Assembly (NCBI RefSeq): GCF_021440195.1
Contig: NZ_JAJTSZ010000004.1
Span: 124,001-188,000 of the forward strand
Length of the DNA stretch: 64,000 bases
Source of the DNA: Dyadobacter sp. CY356
Lineage (GTDB): Bacteria > Bacteroidota > Bacteroidia > Cytophagales > Spirosomataceae
Reading direction: 5' to 3'
The notes beneath the pieces were generated by a model, which saw only the letters and a list, made by a program, of their open reading frames with translations, was not told the DNA's origin and did no database searches. Made by a program: the position numbers and the translations under genes. Shown here piece by piece: positions 1-9,140 of the stretch (positions within the stretch are counted from its first letter, which is position 1; each line of letters opens with the position of its first letter).

Positions 1-610
1 CCCCCGGAGTTTTCACCTCTCCGCCATTATATGGATTTGTCTGGTCCGCAGTACCGTTTGTAATCATAACCGCAAGCGGCTTTTTTGATTCTACACAATC
101 CATGTTTTCGGGCGTCGGAAGATTGGCTACAACTGCTGAAATAGCCTTTATTTTGTCAGGCATTGTTATTCCCAACGAATAGGACATATGCCCTCCACCA
201 GAAAAACCTGTTGCAAAAACTTGTTTTTCATTGATTCTAAACCTCTCGTTAAAATATTTGATCATCCCTGAAAAGAATGCAGGTTCATTGATATTCTCAA
301 CGTTTGCAGCCGCCGTAGAAGCCTTCCGGCATTCATTCCAATAATGTTTATAACCGGCCGGGTAAGCTATTATAAAATTGTCGGCCACAGCCCTCTTTTC
401 CAGCGTCACCGCTTTTTCAACCATATCCTGAGGTTTCCCTCCGGATCCATGCATGGCAAAAATAAGACTTGCACCAGTTTGTGTGGGTTGCGGTTTGTTG
501 TAATAAAAAACGCGGTAGTGGTTGTCGATTAACAGAGAATCAGCAACGAGTTGGGCTCTTACGAGAGAGCATTGTAATAAGATGATGGTAATGAAGAGGT
601 TTTTGAGCAT
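1..610 (-). CDS. Secreted PHB-depolymerase/feruloyl-esterase-like hydrolase, partial
   Basis: Alpha/beta-hydrolase of the secreted PHB depolymerase / feruloyl esterase (LpqC-like) type. Only the N-terminal 203 codons are visible; the gene runs off the left edge, so the catalytic Asp and His are not seen. Reading from the ATG at 610 gives a short hydrophobic leader starting MLKNLFITIILLQC and ending VRAQ, a typical Bacteroidota Sec signal, so the enzyme is probably periplasmic or secreted. The oxyanion-hole region appears as FAMHGSGG (about residues 53-60) and the nucleophile elbow as GFSGGGHMS (about 133-141). Family members cleave ester bonds in polyhydroxyalkanoates or plant hydroxycinnamate esters; the substrate cannot be told here. 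It appears to be a single gene, with the VOC gene upstream on the same strand 87 bases away. Confidence 0.82.
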   Translation of the reverse strand, partial: MLKNLFITIILLQCSLVRAQLVADSLLIDNHYRVFYYNKPQPTQTGASLIFAMHGSGGKPQDMVEKAVTLEKRAVADNFIIAYPAGYKHYWNECRKASTAAANVENINEPAFFSGMIKYFNERFRINEKQVFATGFSGGGHMSYSLGITMPDKIKAISAVVANLPTPENMDCVESKKPLAVMITNGTADQTNPYNGGEVKTPG

Positions 611-697
611 TGGGAAAGTATGTTTTTAGTTGTTTGACAGAGAAAGCGGTTTCGCTCTAAAAAACTACTTGGTGCCAGACATTCGTCATCTCAATAA

Positions 698-1081
698 TTA
701 AGATTCCGCAATCACAGATAAAATATTACCCGCCGGATCCTTAAACCATGCGATTTCCGGGCCGCCTCCACGGAAAACATGATCGGGATCGGTTTTAAAG
801 TCAGGCAAATTATAACTTTCAAATTCAATTCCGAGTGCTTTCAATTTTTCCATAGTACCGGTCACATCCTTAACCGGAAAGTTTAAAATTGTAAAGGTCG
901 CCGGCTCATGATTTGGTTTTTCATACACGACAATATTATGTCCACCTGAAATATGAAGATGTAGAATCGCCATTTCATCAACCTCCGTGATTTCTATCCC
1001 TAAAACATCACCGTAAAACTGAATGGCTTTTTCCAGATTATCTACTGAAAAGCCGCTGAATGCCTTTATTTCTTTGAACAT
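698..1081 (-). CDS. VOC-family (glyoxalase/bleomycin-resistance fold) protein
   Basis: A 127-residue protein of the vicinal-oxygen-chelate superfamily. It starts with the usual first beta strand and helix (FSGFSVDNLEKAIQFYGDVL), and the second half carries the typical ending PEIAWFKDPAGNILSVIA (about residues 108-125), which matches the glyoxalase-like 'DPdGN.l.l' signature. One complete VOC module is present, the usual length for a single-domain member that works as a dimer. Members bind metals and act as lyases, dioxygenases or antibiotic-binding proteins; no substrate can be assigned. It lies upstream of the partial esterase on the same strand with an 87-base gap, so joint transcription is possible but not shown. 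Confidence 0.85.
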   Translation of the reverse strand: MFKEIKAFSGFSVDNLEKAIQFYGDVLGIEITEVDEMAILHLHISGGHNIVVYEKPNHEPATFTILNFPVKDVTGTMEKLKALGIEFESYNLPDFKTDPDHVFRGGGPEIAWFKDPAGNILSVIAES

Positions 1082-1289
1082 GGTAATTATGTTTAATGGA
1101 TGAAAACTGATCTCAATTCAGTGTAAAATAGAATTTTCGCTTGAACAGAAACCTTTGTAACGCCGGACACAATACAAAGTTATCTATTTAATTATCAGTG
1201 AAGAAGGCAATAAAAGACATTTAGAGGGGGCAGCTGTGACATTATACTTCGATAAACGTTAAGCATTAAATTGATATTACCAGAAAAGA

Positions 1290-1934
1290 TCAACGCCTCA
1301 GTTCTGCACAATTTTCATAAAAGCGCCAGAATATATTCGATAGTGATCTTTTAGTATAGGAAACGATATTGATCCGCCTGTCTATGGCACTACAATTTTT
1401 GAGATAGTCATACAACTGGGCCTTATAGGTTTGATTGGAGATATAGGTTGCATCAACACCCTGAACATTCCCCCCTTTATAAAACTGATAAATAAGCCAT
1501 TCCATTTGTCCGTCTTTAAATATGTAAAAATGGTCTTTACCCTTGCTATCTTTCAGATAATATAAACTTTTTACTCCCGGCACCAATTCCAGCAGAAATA
1601 CGGTATCCTCCAAAATAGGATGAAAAGGAAATTCGGGTGATACTTTTATGGCTTTACCTGACTCATCCGCCAGAACACCTGCCTTGACATACTTTTTTTC
1701 ATGAACGTAAAATGTGGAAATATCCTTTGGCGAATATTTTTTTACCTCACTTTCCATTTTTGATTTAAAGAAAATCTCCTTAGGATTTTCCGGCCATTCC
1801 TGATATTCAATATAACCTGATAAAGTGTCCTTCTGCGTATCAACGATGTATCCGGGCTCGAATTTATTCTGCGCCAAAACAGTATAAGTGGTTAGAGAAA
1901 AATAAAACAACAGTAAAGCGGATTGATGCCTCAT
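1290..1934 (-). CDS. Secreted protein of unknown function
   Basis: A 214-residue protein that I do not recognise beyond a general Bacteroidota pattern. It starts with a signal peptide (hydrophobic stretch LLLFYFSLTTYTVLA followed by Q at residue 22), so it is probably periplasmic or surface exposed. The mature part begins GYIVDTQKDTLSGYIEYQEW, a motif seen at the start of many Bacteroidota secreted proteins that speak of a 'property, given for display' beta-rich domain; no catalytic motif is visible. The C-terminal third is helical and contains one Cys in the KNCSAIDRR segment and another near the end. The gene is flanked by spacers of about 200 bases on both sides and appears monocistronic. 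Confidence 0.72.
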   Translation of the reverse strand: MRHQSALLLFYFSLTTYTVLAQNKFEPGYIVDTQKDTLSGYIEYQEWPENPKEIFFKSKMESEVKKYSPKDISTFYVHEKKYVKAGVLADESGKAIKVSPEFPFHPILEDTVFLLELVPGVKSLYYLKDSKGKDHFYIFKDGQMEWLIYQFYKGGNVQGVDATYISNQTYKAQLYDYLKNCSAIDRRINIVSYTKRSLSNIFWRFYENCAELRR

Positions 1935-2155
1935 GGAATTAATAGGTTGAACTTTTCAGAATACTTATTATTTAATGCAATCGTAAGATAGATTTTCTGT
2001 TCAAAGTGTCAAAACAGTTAACAGATCATAATAGAAATCTTTGTATTTCCTGCTTACCTGAATTTTATATTTCTGACGACAACTATTTCATTTCCAATCA
2101 ATAATTAATTATCTCTTCTTATGATTTTCCTGTTTACTTTGTAAATTATAAATCA

Positions 2156-4006
2156 ATGTTTTCCGGAAGTTTCTGTATGGAAAGGGCATTTAAAATATTT
2201 ATCGTATTTGGCTCCCTGGCCTGTATCTTCATGACTGCCTCTTTTCGAAAAAAAAAAGAAACCGGTATACCAAAGGTTTTACAGCAATTCCGGACGGATT
2301 CTAAATCATTTGCTGCCAGCATTTCCACGTTGGACTCAGCTTTGCAAGAAATTAATTCGGCAAGACCTCAAACAATTACGAGTGCAAAAAAAGCGCTGAT
2401 CCGCAGTCGAGTTGCTTATAAACGAGTAGAATATTTTCTGGAATATTTTTTCTACACCTCTTCCCGGATTTACAACCGCGCACCGAAAAATGAAATTGAA
2501 GAACCTTATCTGGAATACCAGGAATTGGCCGGACTTCAATATATTGAAACGATGCTTTTTGATAGCTTACCCGAAGGGCACAAGTCTGAATTTACAGAAC
2601 AAACTAAACTAATAAGCTTGTCTGCGAATGATTTAAACGCCTTGTTGCATGAATTTGGAGGAACCGATACACAGATTCTGGAAGCCGTAAGAACTGAATT
2701 TGTACGCGTTGCAACGCTTGGAATAACAGGATTTGATGCGCCGATGCTGAAATCAGGAATAGAAGAATCTCTATCAGCCCTGGAATCTTCGCGAAAGATT
2801 TTAATTCCTTATCTTGAAAAATATAACTCCGACGTATCAGACTTAAAGTTATACCTGGATCGATCCATTCTTTACCTGAAACAAAATCCTGATTTCGATA
2901 CATTTGACCGCCTCGAATTTCTGACAACTTGTTTGTTTCCTTTGCAAAATCGATTTGAAAAATGGATTAAAACCGCAGGATTAGAACCTGATAAAAAGGG
3001 TGTTCTAAATTATAAAGCTGAAAATATTTTCAGCAGAAATGCATTGAATGAAGAGGCATTTATGACTGAAAAACACAACACTTCCCGGGCTAAAATTACA
3101 CTTGGGAAAAAATTATTTTCCGAAACATTACTTTCCGGAAACGCTCAGAAAAGCTGCGCCTCATGTCACAATCCACAGAATTATTTTATGGACGGGCTGT
3201 TAAAAAGCATTGGATTAACCTCTGAAAGATTTGCAAAAAGAAATGCTCCTTCCCTGCTCTATTCAAAATATCAGCACAGCCAGTTTTGGGATGGGCGTGT
3301 AAAAAGTCTTGAAGATCAGATTGAAAATGTTATTCAGGACACTTTGGAAATGAATGGAAATATTGAGGCAATTTTAACGAAACTAAATGCTGAAAAACAA
3401 TACAGAAAATCTTTTCAAAAAGCGTTTTTTAAAAAACAGGATGATATAATTACAGACAAGGAACTGTATCGCACGATAGCTTCGTATGTCAGAACTTTGA
3501 ATCCTTACAATTCGCCATTTGACCAATATATGCGGGGAAACCGAAATGCCCTGACCGAAAATCAGATTTCCGGATTTAATCTTTTTATGGGTAAGGCGCA
3601 ATGTGCAACCTGTCATTTCGCACCGCTTTTTAATGGATTAATTCCACCGCTATACAAATTAACAGAATTTGAAATATTAGGAACAACAAAAACCGATAAT
3701 CTGGAAAAACCGGAAAACGATCCGGATGAAGGGCGTTTCAACTTTCGTCCGATTAAATTTTACAAAGGCGCTTTCAAAACACCGACCGTAAGAAACGCGG
3801 CAAAAACGGCTCCTTACATGCACAACGGAGCCTTTCAGTCTTTGGAAACGCTGATAGAATTTTACAATCAGGGCGGTGGTGCCGGTATGGGATTATCGGT
3901 ACCTTCGCAAACTCTTTCTTCGGCTAAATTAAATCTGTCTGAAAAAGAGAAAAATGACATCATTGCATTTTTAAACGCACTAACCGATGATTTAAGCGAC
4001 ATTTGA
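2156..4006 (+). CDS. Di-heme cytochrome c peroxidase (MauG/CcpA family)
   Basis: A 616-residue di-heme peroxidase. Heme-binding motifs CASCH (Cys334-His338) and CATCH (Cys483-His487) lie in the order and spacing of bacterial cytochrome c peroxidase/MauG proteins. Between them are the conserved RNAPSLLYS and FWDGRVKSLEDQ stretches, and after heme 2 comes the YMHNGAFQSLETLIEFYN segment, which in the family supplies the distal Met of the electron-transfer heme. The first 280 or so residues are an extra helical region, which makes the protein about twice the length of a simple CcpA. An N-terminal hydrophobic segment (KIFIVFGSLACIFMTA) suggests export to the periplasm, needed for heme attachment. 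A start at 2177 (MERAFKIF) is a good alternative because it puts the signal at the extreme N-terminus. The likely role is peroxide reduction or protein oxidation. Confidence 0.9.
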   Translation: MFSGSFCMERAFKIFIVFGSLACIFMTASFRKKKETGIPKVLQQFRTDSKSFAASISTLDSALQEINSARPQTITSAKKALIRSRVAYKRVEYFLEYFFYTSSRIYNRAPKNEIEEPYLEYQELAGLQYIETMLFDSLPEGHKSEFTEQTKLISLSANDLNALLHEFGGTDTQILEAVRTEFVRVATLGITGFDAPMLKSGIEESLSALESSRKILIPYLEKYNSDVSDLKLYLDRSILYLKQNPDFDTFDRLEFLTTCLFPLQNRFEKWIKTAGLEPDKKGVLNYKAENIFSRNALNEEAFMTEKHNTSRAKITLGKKLFSETLLSGNAQKSCASCHNPQNYFMDGLLKSIGLTSERFAKRNAPSLLYSKYQHSQFWDGRVKSLEDQIENVIQDTLEMNGNIEAILTKLNAEKQYRKSFQKAFFKKQDDIITDKELYRTIASYVRTLNPYNSPFDQYMRGNRNALTENQISGFNLFMGKAQCATCHFAPLFNGLIPPLYKLTEFEILGTTKTDNLEKPENDPDEGRFNFRPIKFYKGAFKTPTVRNAAKTAPYMHNGAFQSLETLIEFYNQGGGAGMGLSVPSQTLSSAKLNLSEKEKNDIIAFLNALTDDLSDI

Positions 4007-4052
4007 ATCATCCACAAAATAAAACTTACATACTCCTGACATTTAATATTTT

Positions 4053-6152
4053 ATGAGAAAAAATTTACTTTTTATAATCTTCACCTTCCTGATTTACCCG
4101 GTTTATGCGCAGGTTATCCGTGGCCCATATTTGCAGGCAATGGCATCAACAAGCGTTGTGATCAGGTGGAGAACAGACGTGGCCACAAATTCACGGGTAC
4201 AATTTGGCAGTTCATCTTCAACATTAACCCAAAAAGTTGAAGACGAAAAACTGGTAACAGATCATGAAATCAAGATCATGGGCTTGAATCCGGCAAGTAA
4301 ATATTATTACTCCATCGGTTCCACTTCCACGGTTTATCTGGGCGACGAAAGCACTTTCTTTCAAACTGCACCTGTTCCGGGTACTATAAACAAGTACCGC
4401 TTTGGCGTTCTTGGCGACTGTGGGACTAATTCTGCTTTCCAGGGAAATGTACGGGATCAGCTTTCTGCCTATCTGGGAAATAATTATATGAATGCCTTGA
4501 TTTTGTTGGGTGATAATGCCTATTCTCTGGGAACCGATCCGGAATACCAATCCAATTTTTTCAATCATTATAAAGAAACATCTCTACGAAAATTCCCGGT
4601 TTTCCCTACACCTGGAAATCATGATTATAACAACGATAATCCCGACAGACAAAAAGATCATAAAGTACCTTATTTTGATATTTTCTCGCCTCCTGCCAAC
4701 GGAGAAGCGGGCGGTTTTCCATCAGGAACCAAGGCATTTTATTCTTATGATTACGGAAATGTCCATTTTCTTTCGCTTGACTCCTATGGTCGCGAAGATC
4801 AGGAAACGCGCTTGTATGATACCCTGGGCAAACAGGTACAATGGATAAAAGCAGACCTGGCGGCTAATAAAAACAAAGGCTGGGTGGTTGCTTACTGGCA
4901 TCATCCGCCATTTTCACAAGGTTCCAGAAATTCGGAAACGGAGCTGGATATGATAAAGATCCGCGAGAATTTTATACGGATACTGGAACGAAACGGCGTT
5001 GATCTCATACTCTGCGGCCATAGCCATGTCTATGAAAGAACCAGGTTAATCAACGGTTTTTATGATTATTCCGGGAAGTTCAACAATGCTGTCCACAACG
5101 TAAGCCAGTCTTCCGGTAAGTATGACCTTTCGGATAATTCATGTCCTTATATTAAAAAGTCATCCGAAAATAAAGGAACCGTTTATGTCGTTTCCGGTTC
5201 GGCCGGCCAGCTCGGATCGCCTGCTGCCGGTTTTCCGCATAAAGCCATGTATTATTCCAATGCAGATCACGGCGGATCGATGATTCTGGAGGTAGAAGGA
5301 AACCGGCTGGATGCCAAATGGATTGGTATTGACGGCCTGATCAGGGATCAGTTTACGATGGAAAAGGATGTTAACCAGGTAAAAACGATCAATCTTGATG
5401 CCGGCAAAAGTGTCAAACTGGAAGCATCTTTTATTGGCAAATATGTCTGGAATAACGGTGAAACTTCCAGATCCATAACCGTTTCTCCAACCGTTGATAC
5501 AGAGTACAGCGTAAAAGATGCTGAAAATTGTATCGTTGATGTATTTAAAATTAACGTGGCTTCTCCATTGCCGGTAAAGCTGATATCGTTTTCGGCTGCT
5601 GCGGATGCAAGTAATGTTGTAATGCTTAAATGGTCAACTGAATTTGAAAACCAATTTGCATTTTTTCAGGTTGAAAGATCTGTCAATGCAAAAGATTTTA
5701 CAGATATAGGCCATGTAAAAGGGAGTGAAAATTCATCTCAAACCAAATCATACGAATTTTCAGATCCGACAGGAAAAACAGTCTTCACGGCTGATTCCAT
5801 CTATTACCGCTTAAAAATGGTTGATCTTTCCGGGAAATTCGAATATTCCAGAGTTGCTGCTGTTAAACTTAAAGAAATTATACTGGCAACAGAACCAAAC
5901 GTCCCGTTCGATATTGAAATAGTCCCAAACCCATCCGTTCAGGAAGATATCCAGGTCCGTTTAACCGGACAAGAAAGAGGTTCTGCACTTATTTCTGTTA
6001 TTGATATTTCAGGTAAAGTTATCCTGACCAAAACCGTCTTACTATCAAAAAACCTCACCCATATTTTACCAAAAGGAATTTCCAAAGGCGTTTATTTTTT
6101 AAAAGCCGTCATAGGCAATAGAACGGTAACCAAAAAATTTATGATTTTGTGA
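4053..6152 (+). CDS. Purple acid phosphatase-like metallophosphoesterase with T9SS sorting domain
   Basis: A 699-residue secreted phosphatase. Residues 1-20 are a signal peptide ending VYAQ. Residues 21-110 form the fibronectin-like N-terminal domain of purple acid phosphatases (GPYLQAMASTSVVIRWRT). The dimetal site follows in order: GDCG (121-124), GDNAY (153-157), GNHDY (188-192), WHHPPFS (282-288) and GHSHVYER (322-329). The final 75 or so residues begin at an NPS motif and end in GVYFLKAVIGNRTVTKKF, the hallmark of a type A C-terminal signal for the type IX secretion system. The enzyme should therefore be placed outside the cell or on the surface, where it would release phosphate from esters. 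The gene sits 46 bases after the peroxidase gene on the same strand and may share its transcript. A strong hairpin terminates it. Confidence 0.93.
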   Translation: MRKNLLFIIFTFLIYPVYAQVIRGPYLQAMASTSVVIRWRTDVATNSRVQFGSSSSTLTQKVEDEKLVTDHEIKIMGLNPASKYYYSIGSTSTVYLGDESTFFQTAPVPGTINKYRFGVLGDCGTNSAFQGNVRDQLSAYLGNNYMNALILLGDNAYSLGTDPEYQSNFFNHYKETSLRKFPVFPTPGNHDYNNDNPDRQKDHKVPYFDIFSPPANGEAGGFPSGTKAFYSYDYGNVHFLSLDSYGREDQETRLYDTLGKQVQWIKADLAANKNKGWVVAYWHHPPFSQGSRNSETELDMIKIRENFIRILERNGVDLILCGHSHVYERTRLINGFYDYSGKFNNAVHNVSQSSGKYDLSDNSCPYIKKSSENKGTVYVVSGSAGQLGSPAAGFPHKAMYYSNADHGGSMILEVEGNRLDAKWIGIDGLIRDQFTMEKDVNQVKTINLDAGKSVKLEASFIGKYVWNNGETSRSITVSPTVDTEYSVKDAENCIVDVFKINVASPLPVKLISFSAAADASNVVMLKWSTEFENQFAFFQVERSVNAKDFTDIGHVKGSENSSQTKSYEFSDPTGKTVFTADSIYYRLKMVDLSGKFEYSRVAAVKLKEIILATEPNVPFDIEIVPNPSVQEDIQVRLTGQERGSALISVIDISGKVILTKTVLLSKNLTHILPKGISKGVYFLKAVIGNRTVTKKFMIL

Positions 6153-6160
6153 AAAAACAA

Positions 6161-6188
6161 AAAAAGTGAGCTAAAAAGCTCACTTTTT
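6161..6188. terminator. Bidirectional intrinsic terminator
   Basis: A 12-bp perfect stem (AAAAAGTGAGCT / AGCTCACTTTTT) with an AAAA loop lies between the convergent phosphatase and bestrophin-like genes. The A/T ends of the stem provide a U-run on both strands, so it can terminate both transcripts. Confidence 0.88.
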
Positions 6189-6212
6189 AAAATCCAAAAC
6201 CACTTTACATCA

Positions 6213-7121
6213 CTACAAAATATAAAACTTTTCAGGCTCATAGGCCAAAGGAACATGCTTGTCGTGCATCATTTGTTTCAGGTCACGCTCAATATTTCTC
6301 GAAATAGATAAAACCGGCGTATCCGTTGGCTTATTTTCAAACGGATCCTGCAAATGAATGGCCATTTTTTCAATTAAAAAGAAACAGGCCGTTAACACGA
6401 TCAGAACCGGAACCATTAAAAATCCAAACAAATCAACCATACCAAATGGAAGGAGGATGATGAAAAAGTGCAATGCTATGTGGATATACAGGCTATACGT
6501 AGCAGGAAAAACGGTATTTTTTATTCTTTCACATTTACCCATAGCATCGCACAAACGAGTGATAGTGCTGTCAATCTGAATTTGCTGATATGGATTTACC
6601 CAACCTTGTTTCAATGCATTATTTAGGTCCCGGGCATGTAACTGTATCAATCCAACATGCTTGTTGTCGTATCCACGAAGATCGTCAGCCTCTTCCTCAG
6701 AAATAAAATTTCGCACGGCCGGCATAGGATCATCCTTCCGAAGTCCATGGCCCAGTGCATAACACCAGGCGATCTGTCTCTGAATAAAACGATTTTTAAA
6801 TGCTTCAATATTTTCCGGTTGATACGGATCATCAATCAAAAAAAGCACCTGACGTGCAAGGGTCCGCGAATCATTTACAATAGCACCCCAAATGATCCGC
6901 GCCTCCCACCATCTGTCGTAGGCCTGATTGGAACGAAATGCCAGCAAGAGCGAAATAATTGTACCCAAAACCGTTGGGACAGTCATTGGAATACTGATGT
7001 TGGTGATATGAAAATTCTGGTATATGACTTCGATCGTAAGACCATAAATTGTTACAAACAGAATTTCATATTTTATTTTCCCAAAAATATATCGGACAGG
7101 AATATTCTTTTTAAGTAGCAT
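6213..7121 (-). CDS. Bestrophin-like (UPF0187/RFP-TM) membrane channel
   Basis: A 302-residue inner-membrane protein of the bestrophin family. The family signature is present: an N-terminal transmembrane segment, then SLLLAFRSNQAYDRWWEAR (about residues 58-76) followed by a W-G-x-I-V-N-x-S-R sequence, and a C-terminal pair of transmembrane helices (about 213-250) ending in the PFENKPTDTPV box, which is conserved next to the cytoplasmic gate. Bacterial homologs form pentameric anion or cation channels. The length is normal. It is followed upstream on the same strand (39-base gap) by a small stress-type protein, which suggests one transcript. Family assignment is firm; ion selectivity cannot be deduced. 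Confidence 0.92.
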   Translation of the reverse strand: MLLKKNIPVRYIFGKIKYEILFVTIYGLTIEVIYQNFHITNISIPMTVPTVLGTIISLLLAFRSNQAYDRWWEARIIWGAIVNDSRTLARQVLFLIDDPYQPENIEAFKNRFIQRQIAWCYALGHGLRKDDPMPAVRNFISEEEADDLRGYDNKHVGLIQLHARDLNNALKQGWVNPYQQIQIDSTITRLCDAMGKCERIKNTVFPATYSLYIHIALHFFIILLPFGMVDLFGFLMVPVLIVLTACFFLIEKMAIHLQDPFENKPTDTPVLSISRNIERDLKQMMHDKHVPLAYEPEKFYIL

Positions 7122-7160
7122 ATGCAGAATTTATAATTTACTTGGTGTCAGTCTGATAGT

Positions 7161-7622
7161 TTATCTTTCATTGTTAGAATCAATAAATTCAGGTGAAAGG
7201 ATTTTATCTGTATTGATGAGTGGAATGCCTGCTTTACGGATTACCGGTAAAGCATCGATACTACTTTTTGCTAATTTCGGAATACCATAACTTTCGGAGA
7301 ATGCAATGAAATCGGCGCGGTTGTAGTCGAGGAAATTCTTGAAAAGCGCAAGTCTGCTTCCGTAAAAAAATTCTACCTCAACACTTTTCAAAATATCAGG
7401 AAAATCAGATTTCAACAGCTCACAAGCCTGATAAAATGATTCTGATACAAATTCATATTCTTTTTTACGGTAATTTGAAAACAGCAGATCCTGGATATCG
7501 TCTGCGATATGAAAAAGGTGAGTAAAAAGAACCCGAAGTGGCTCTGTCGAATTGCTAACGATTTTTTCGGCCACCTGAAAAGATTCCCTGCTAAAATCAC
7601 TCACTATTATTACCGTTTTCAT
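7161..7622 (-). CDS. UspA-like small protein
   Basis: A 153-residue soluble protein with a Rossmann-like start, MKTVIIVSDFSRESFQVAEK, resembling universal stress proteins of Bacteroidota (which begin 'MKTILVPTDFS..a..A...A'). The canonical C-terminal ATP-binding G-2x-G-9x-G(S/T) motif is not visible, so it would belong to a non-ATP-binding or divergent subgroup. The region near residue 120 (DFIAFSESYGIPKLAKSSID) resembles the Usp beta4 strand. I chose the ATG at 7622 over an upstream ATG at 7658, because the upstream extension is polar and disrupts the first beta strand. It is co-oriented with the bestrophin-like gene just downstream. The assignment rests on fold-like features and is moderate. 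Confidence 0.65.
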   Translation of the reverse strand: MKTVIIVSDFSRESFQVAEKIVSNSTEPLRVLFTHLFHIADDIQDLLFSNYRKKEYEFVSESFYQACELLKSDFPDILKSVEVEFFYGSRLALFKNFLDYNRADFIAFSESYGIPKLAKSSIDALPVIRKAGIPLINTDKILSPEFIDSNNER

Positions 7623-7772
7623 AATCCTATCGTTTTGTAAAACAAGGTATTTGATCAATAATTTGATGATACAATGTTACATCCGGCGTATTAGCACCAG
7701 TTAAAAACGAGGTTATAATCCGCTAAGTGAGTTATTAAAATCCTGTAAGAATATTAGAATACGGTGAGGAAG

Positions 7773-9140
7773 TTAAATTTCTGTGGGCAGATAAATGATA
7801 AAGCGTGTCCCTACGCCTACTTCACTATCCACCACGATATTTCCCTGGTGCAGTTTGATAATATTATTTGCCAAAGGAAGGCCGATGCCATAACCTTTAT
7901 ATTTCCCGGTATTGGATGCCCTGAAAAACGGCACAAAAATCTGGCTCATTTCTCTGTCCGGAATACCAATTCCCTGATCGGTTATTTCGACAATAACGTA
8001 TTTTTCATCAGCACTGATTTTGATCAGAACTGGTTTGTTATCAGAATATTTACAACTGTTAAGTACGATATTAGAAAAAGCTGCTTTTAATAACGTTTCA
8101 TTTCCGCTGATAATCAGTTTTTGTTCATTCTCAGGCAGTTCGTCTAGGTTAATTTCAACGCTGTTCCCCGGCATTATTTTGTCAGAAGTTTCTTTCACCG
8201 CAAACATCAGTTCATCGACCCGAATAGCTTCCCACTTTTCCTTTTTTCCATCAAAACCAGTTTGCGCCAAACTTAACATACTGTCAGTCAGGTGCTCCAT
8301 TTTTTCAGATTCGCGAAAAATCGTTTTAAAAGATTCCCTTACCGGCTCCGAAATACCTGAATCAAAAAGATTAAGCTGTGATTCGCCACTGATTATGGTA
8401 AGCGGCGTTTTGAACTCATGAGATGCATTACTGACGAAATTATTCTGGATATCGAAAGTTATTTCCAGTCTGTCGAGCATGTCGTTGAATGTGGCGGCAA
8501 GATCCGATATCTCGTCTTTATTGGAATCTACTGCCAAACGCTGATTAAGATTATGCGCGCTGATACCCTTCACATTACGGATGATACGTCTTATGGGACT
8601 AAAAATCTGAATGGAAAATAGTTTACCAAAGGTGAAGACAAATAATAGTGAAATCAGAAATCCGGTAGTAAGCAGATTTTTCAGATTTTCCATTTCCTCC
8701 AATCCATAAAGATCAACGGCCGAAGATAATACGATGATATTTTCACCTGACTGGGTAATGTTCATTCCTACGTAGGAAGTATCACCCTTAAAGAATCTGG
8801 CAGGCTGTTTTCTGATAATTGCATCGTAGAACGTCTGCGGCATGGGTAGCTTTTTCCTTAAACTATCCGCCTTTTTCAGGTCCTCTTTCCAAATTATATG
8901 ATGTTGTTCAAAGGGAAGATCGCCCAAATGATTTTCCTTGATGTCATAATAAATTGAAGTATGGGATTTATTCTTCTGCAACGCGGCATGACCAACTATT
9001 TTTGCGCGGACTTCCAGCCGGTGGTAAAAACTGGCAGCAATGCTTCCTGATGTGAAAATGTATAGGAAAATACTGAGCGACAAGATGATTCCCGCTGTGA
9101 GTACTGTGAAGATAAGTACAATTCTATTTTGGATCTTCAT
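7773..9140 (-). CDS. Sensor histidine kinase (HAMP-HisKA-HATPase)
   Basis: A 455-residue membrane kinase. TM1 lies at about residues 8-30, then a periplasmic sensor of about 125 residues, TM2 at about 155-178, and a HAMP linker (PIRRIIRNVKGISAHNL). The phosphoacceptor is His241 in NASHEFKTPL, and the ATP-binding boxes are N (SNIVLNSCKYSDNKP), G1 (DQGIGIPD) and G2 (YGIGLPLANNI). It overlaps the 3' end of the response-regulator gene upstream by 17 bases, so the pair is cotranscribed and translationally coupled. The layout is that of the OmpR-type kinases of Bacteroidota that sense envelope or metal stress; the signal cannot be deduced from the sensor sequence. Confidence 0.96.
   Translation of the reverse strand: MKIQNRIVLIFTVLTAGIILSLSIFLYIFTSGSIAASFYHRLEVRAKIVGHAALQKNKSHTSIYYDIKENHLGDLPFEQHHIIWKEDLKKADSLRKKLPMPQTFYDAIIRKQPARFFKGDTSYVGMNITQSGENIIVLSSAVDLYGLEEMENLKNLLTTGFLISLLFVFTFGKLFSIQIFSPIRRIIRNVKGISAHNLNQRLAVDSNKDEISDLAATFNDMLDRLEITFDIQNNFVSNASHEFKTPLTIISGESQLNLFDSGISEPVRESFKTIFRESEKMEHLTDSMLSLAQTGFDGKKEKWEAIRVDELMFAVKETSDKIMPGNSVEINLDELPENEQKLIISGNETLLKAAFSNIVLNSCKYSDNKPVLIKISADEKYVIVEITDQGIGIPDREMSQIFVPFFRASNTGKYKGYGIGLPLANNIIKLHQGNIVVDSEVGVGTRFIIYLPTEI

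Noticed and set aside
664..7153. TACTTGGTGCCAGAC at 664 and TACTTGGTGTCAGTC at 7139 as a repeated site
   Set aside because: Two mismatches in 15 bases, no common context, expected by chance.
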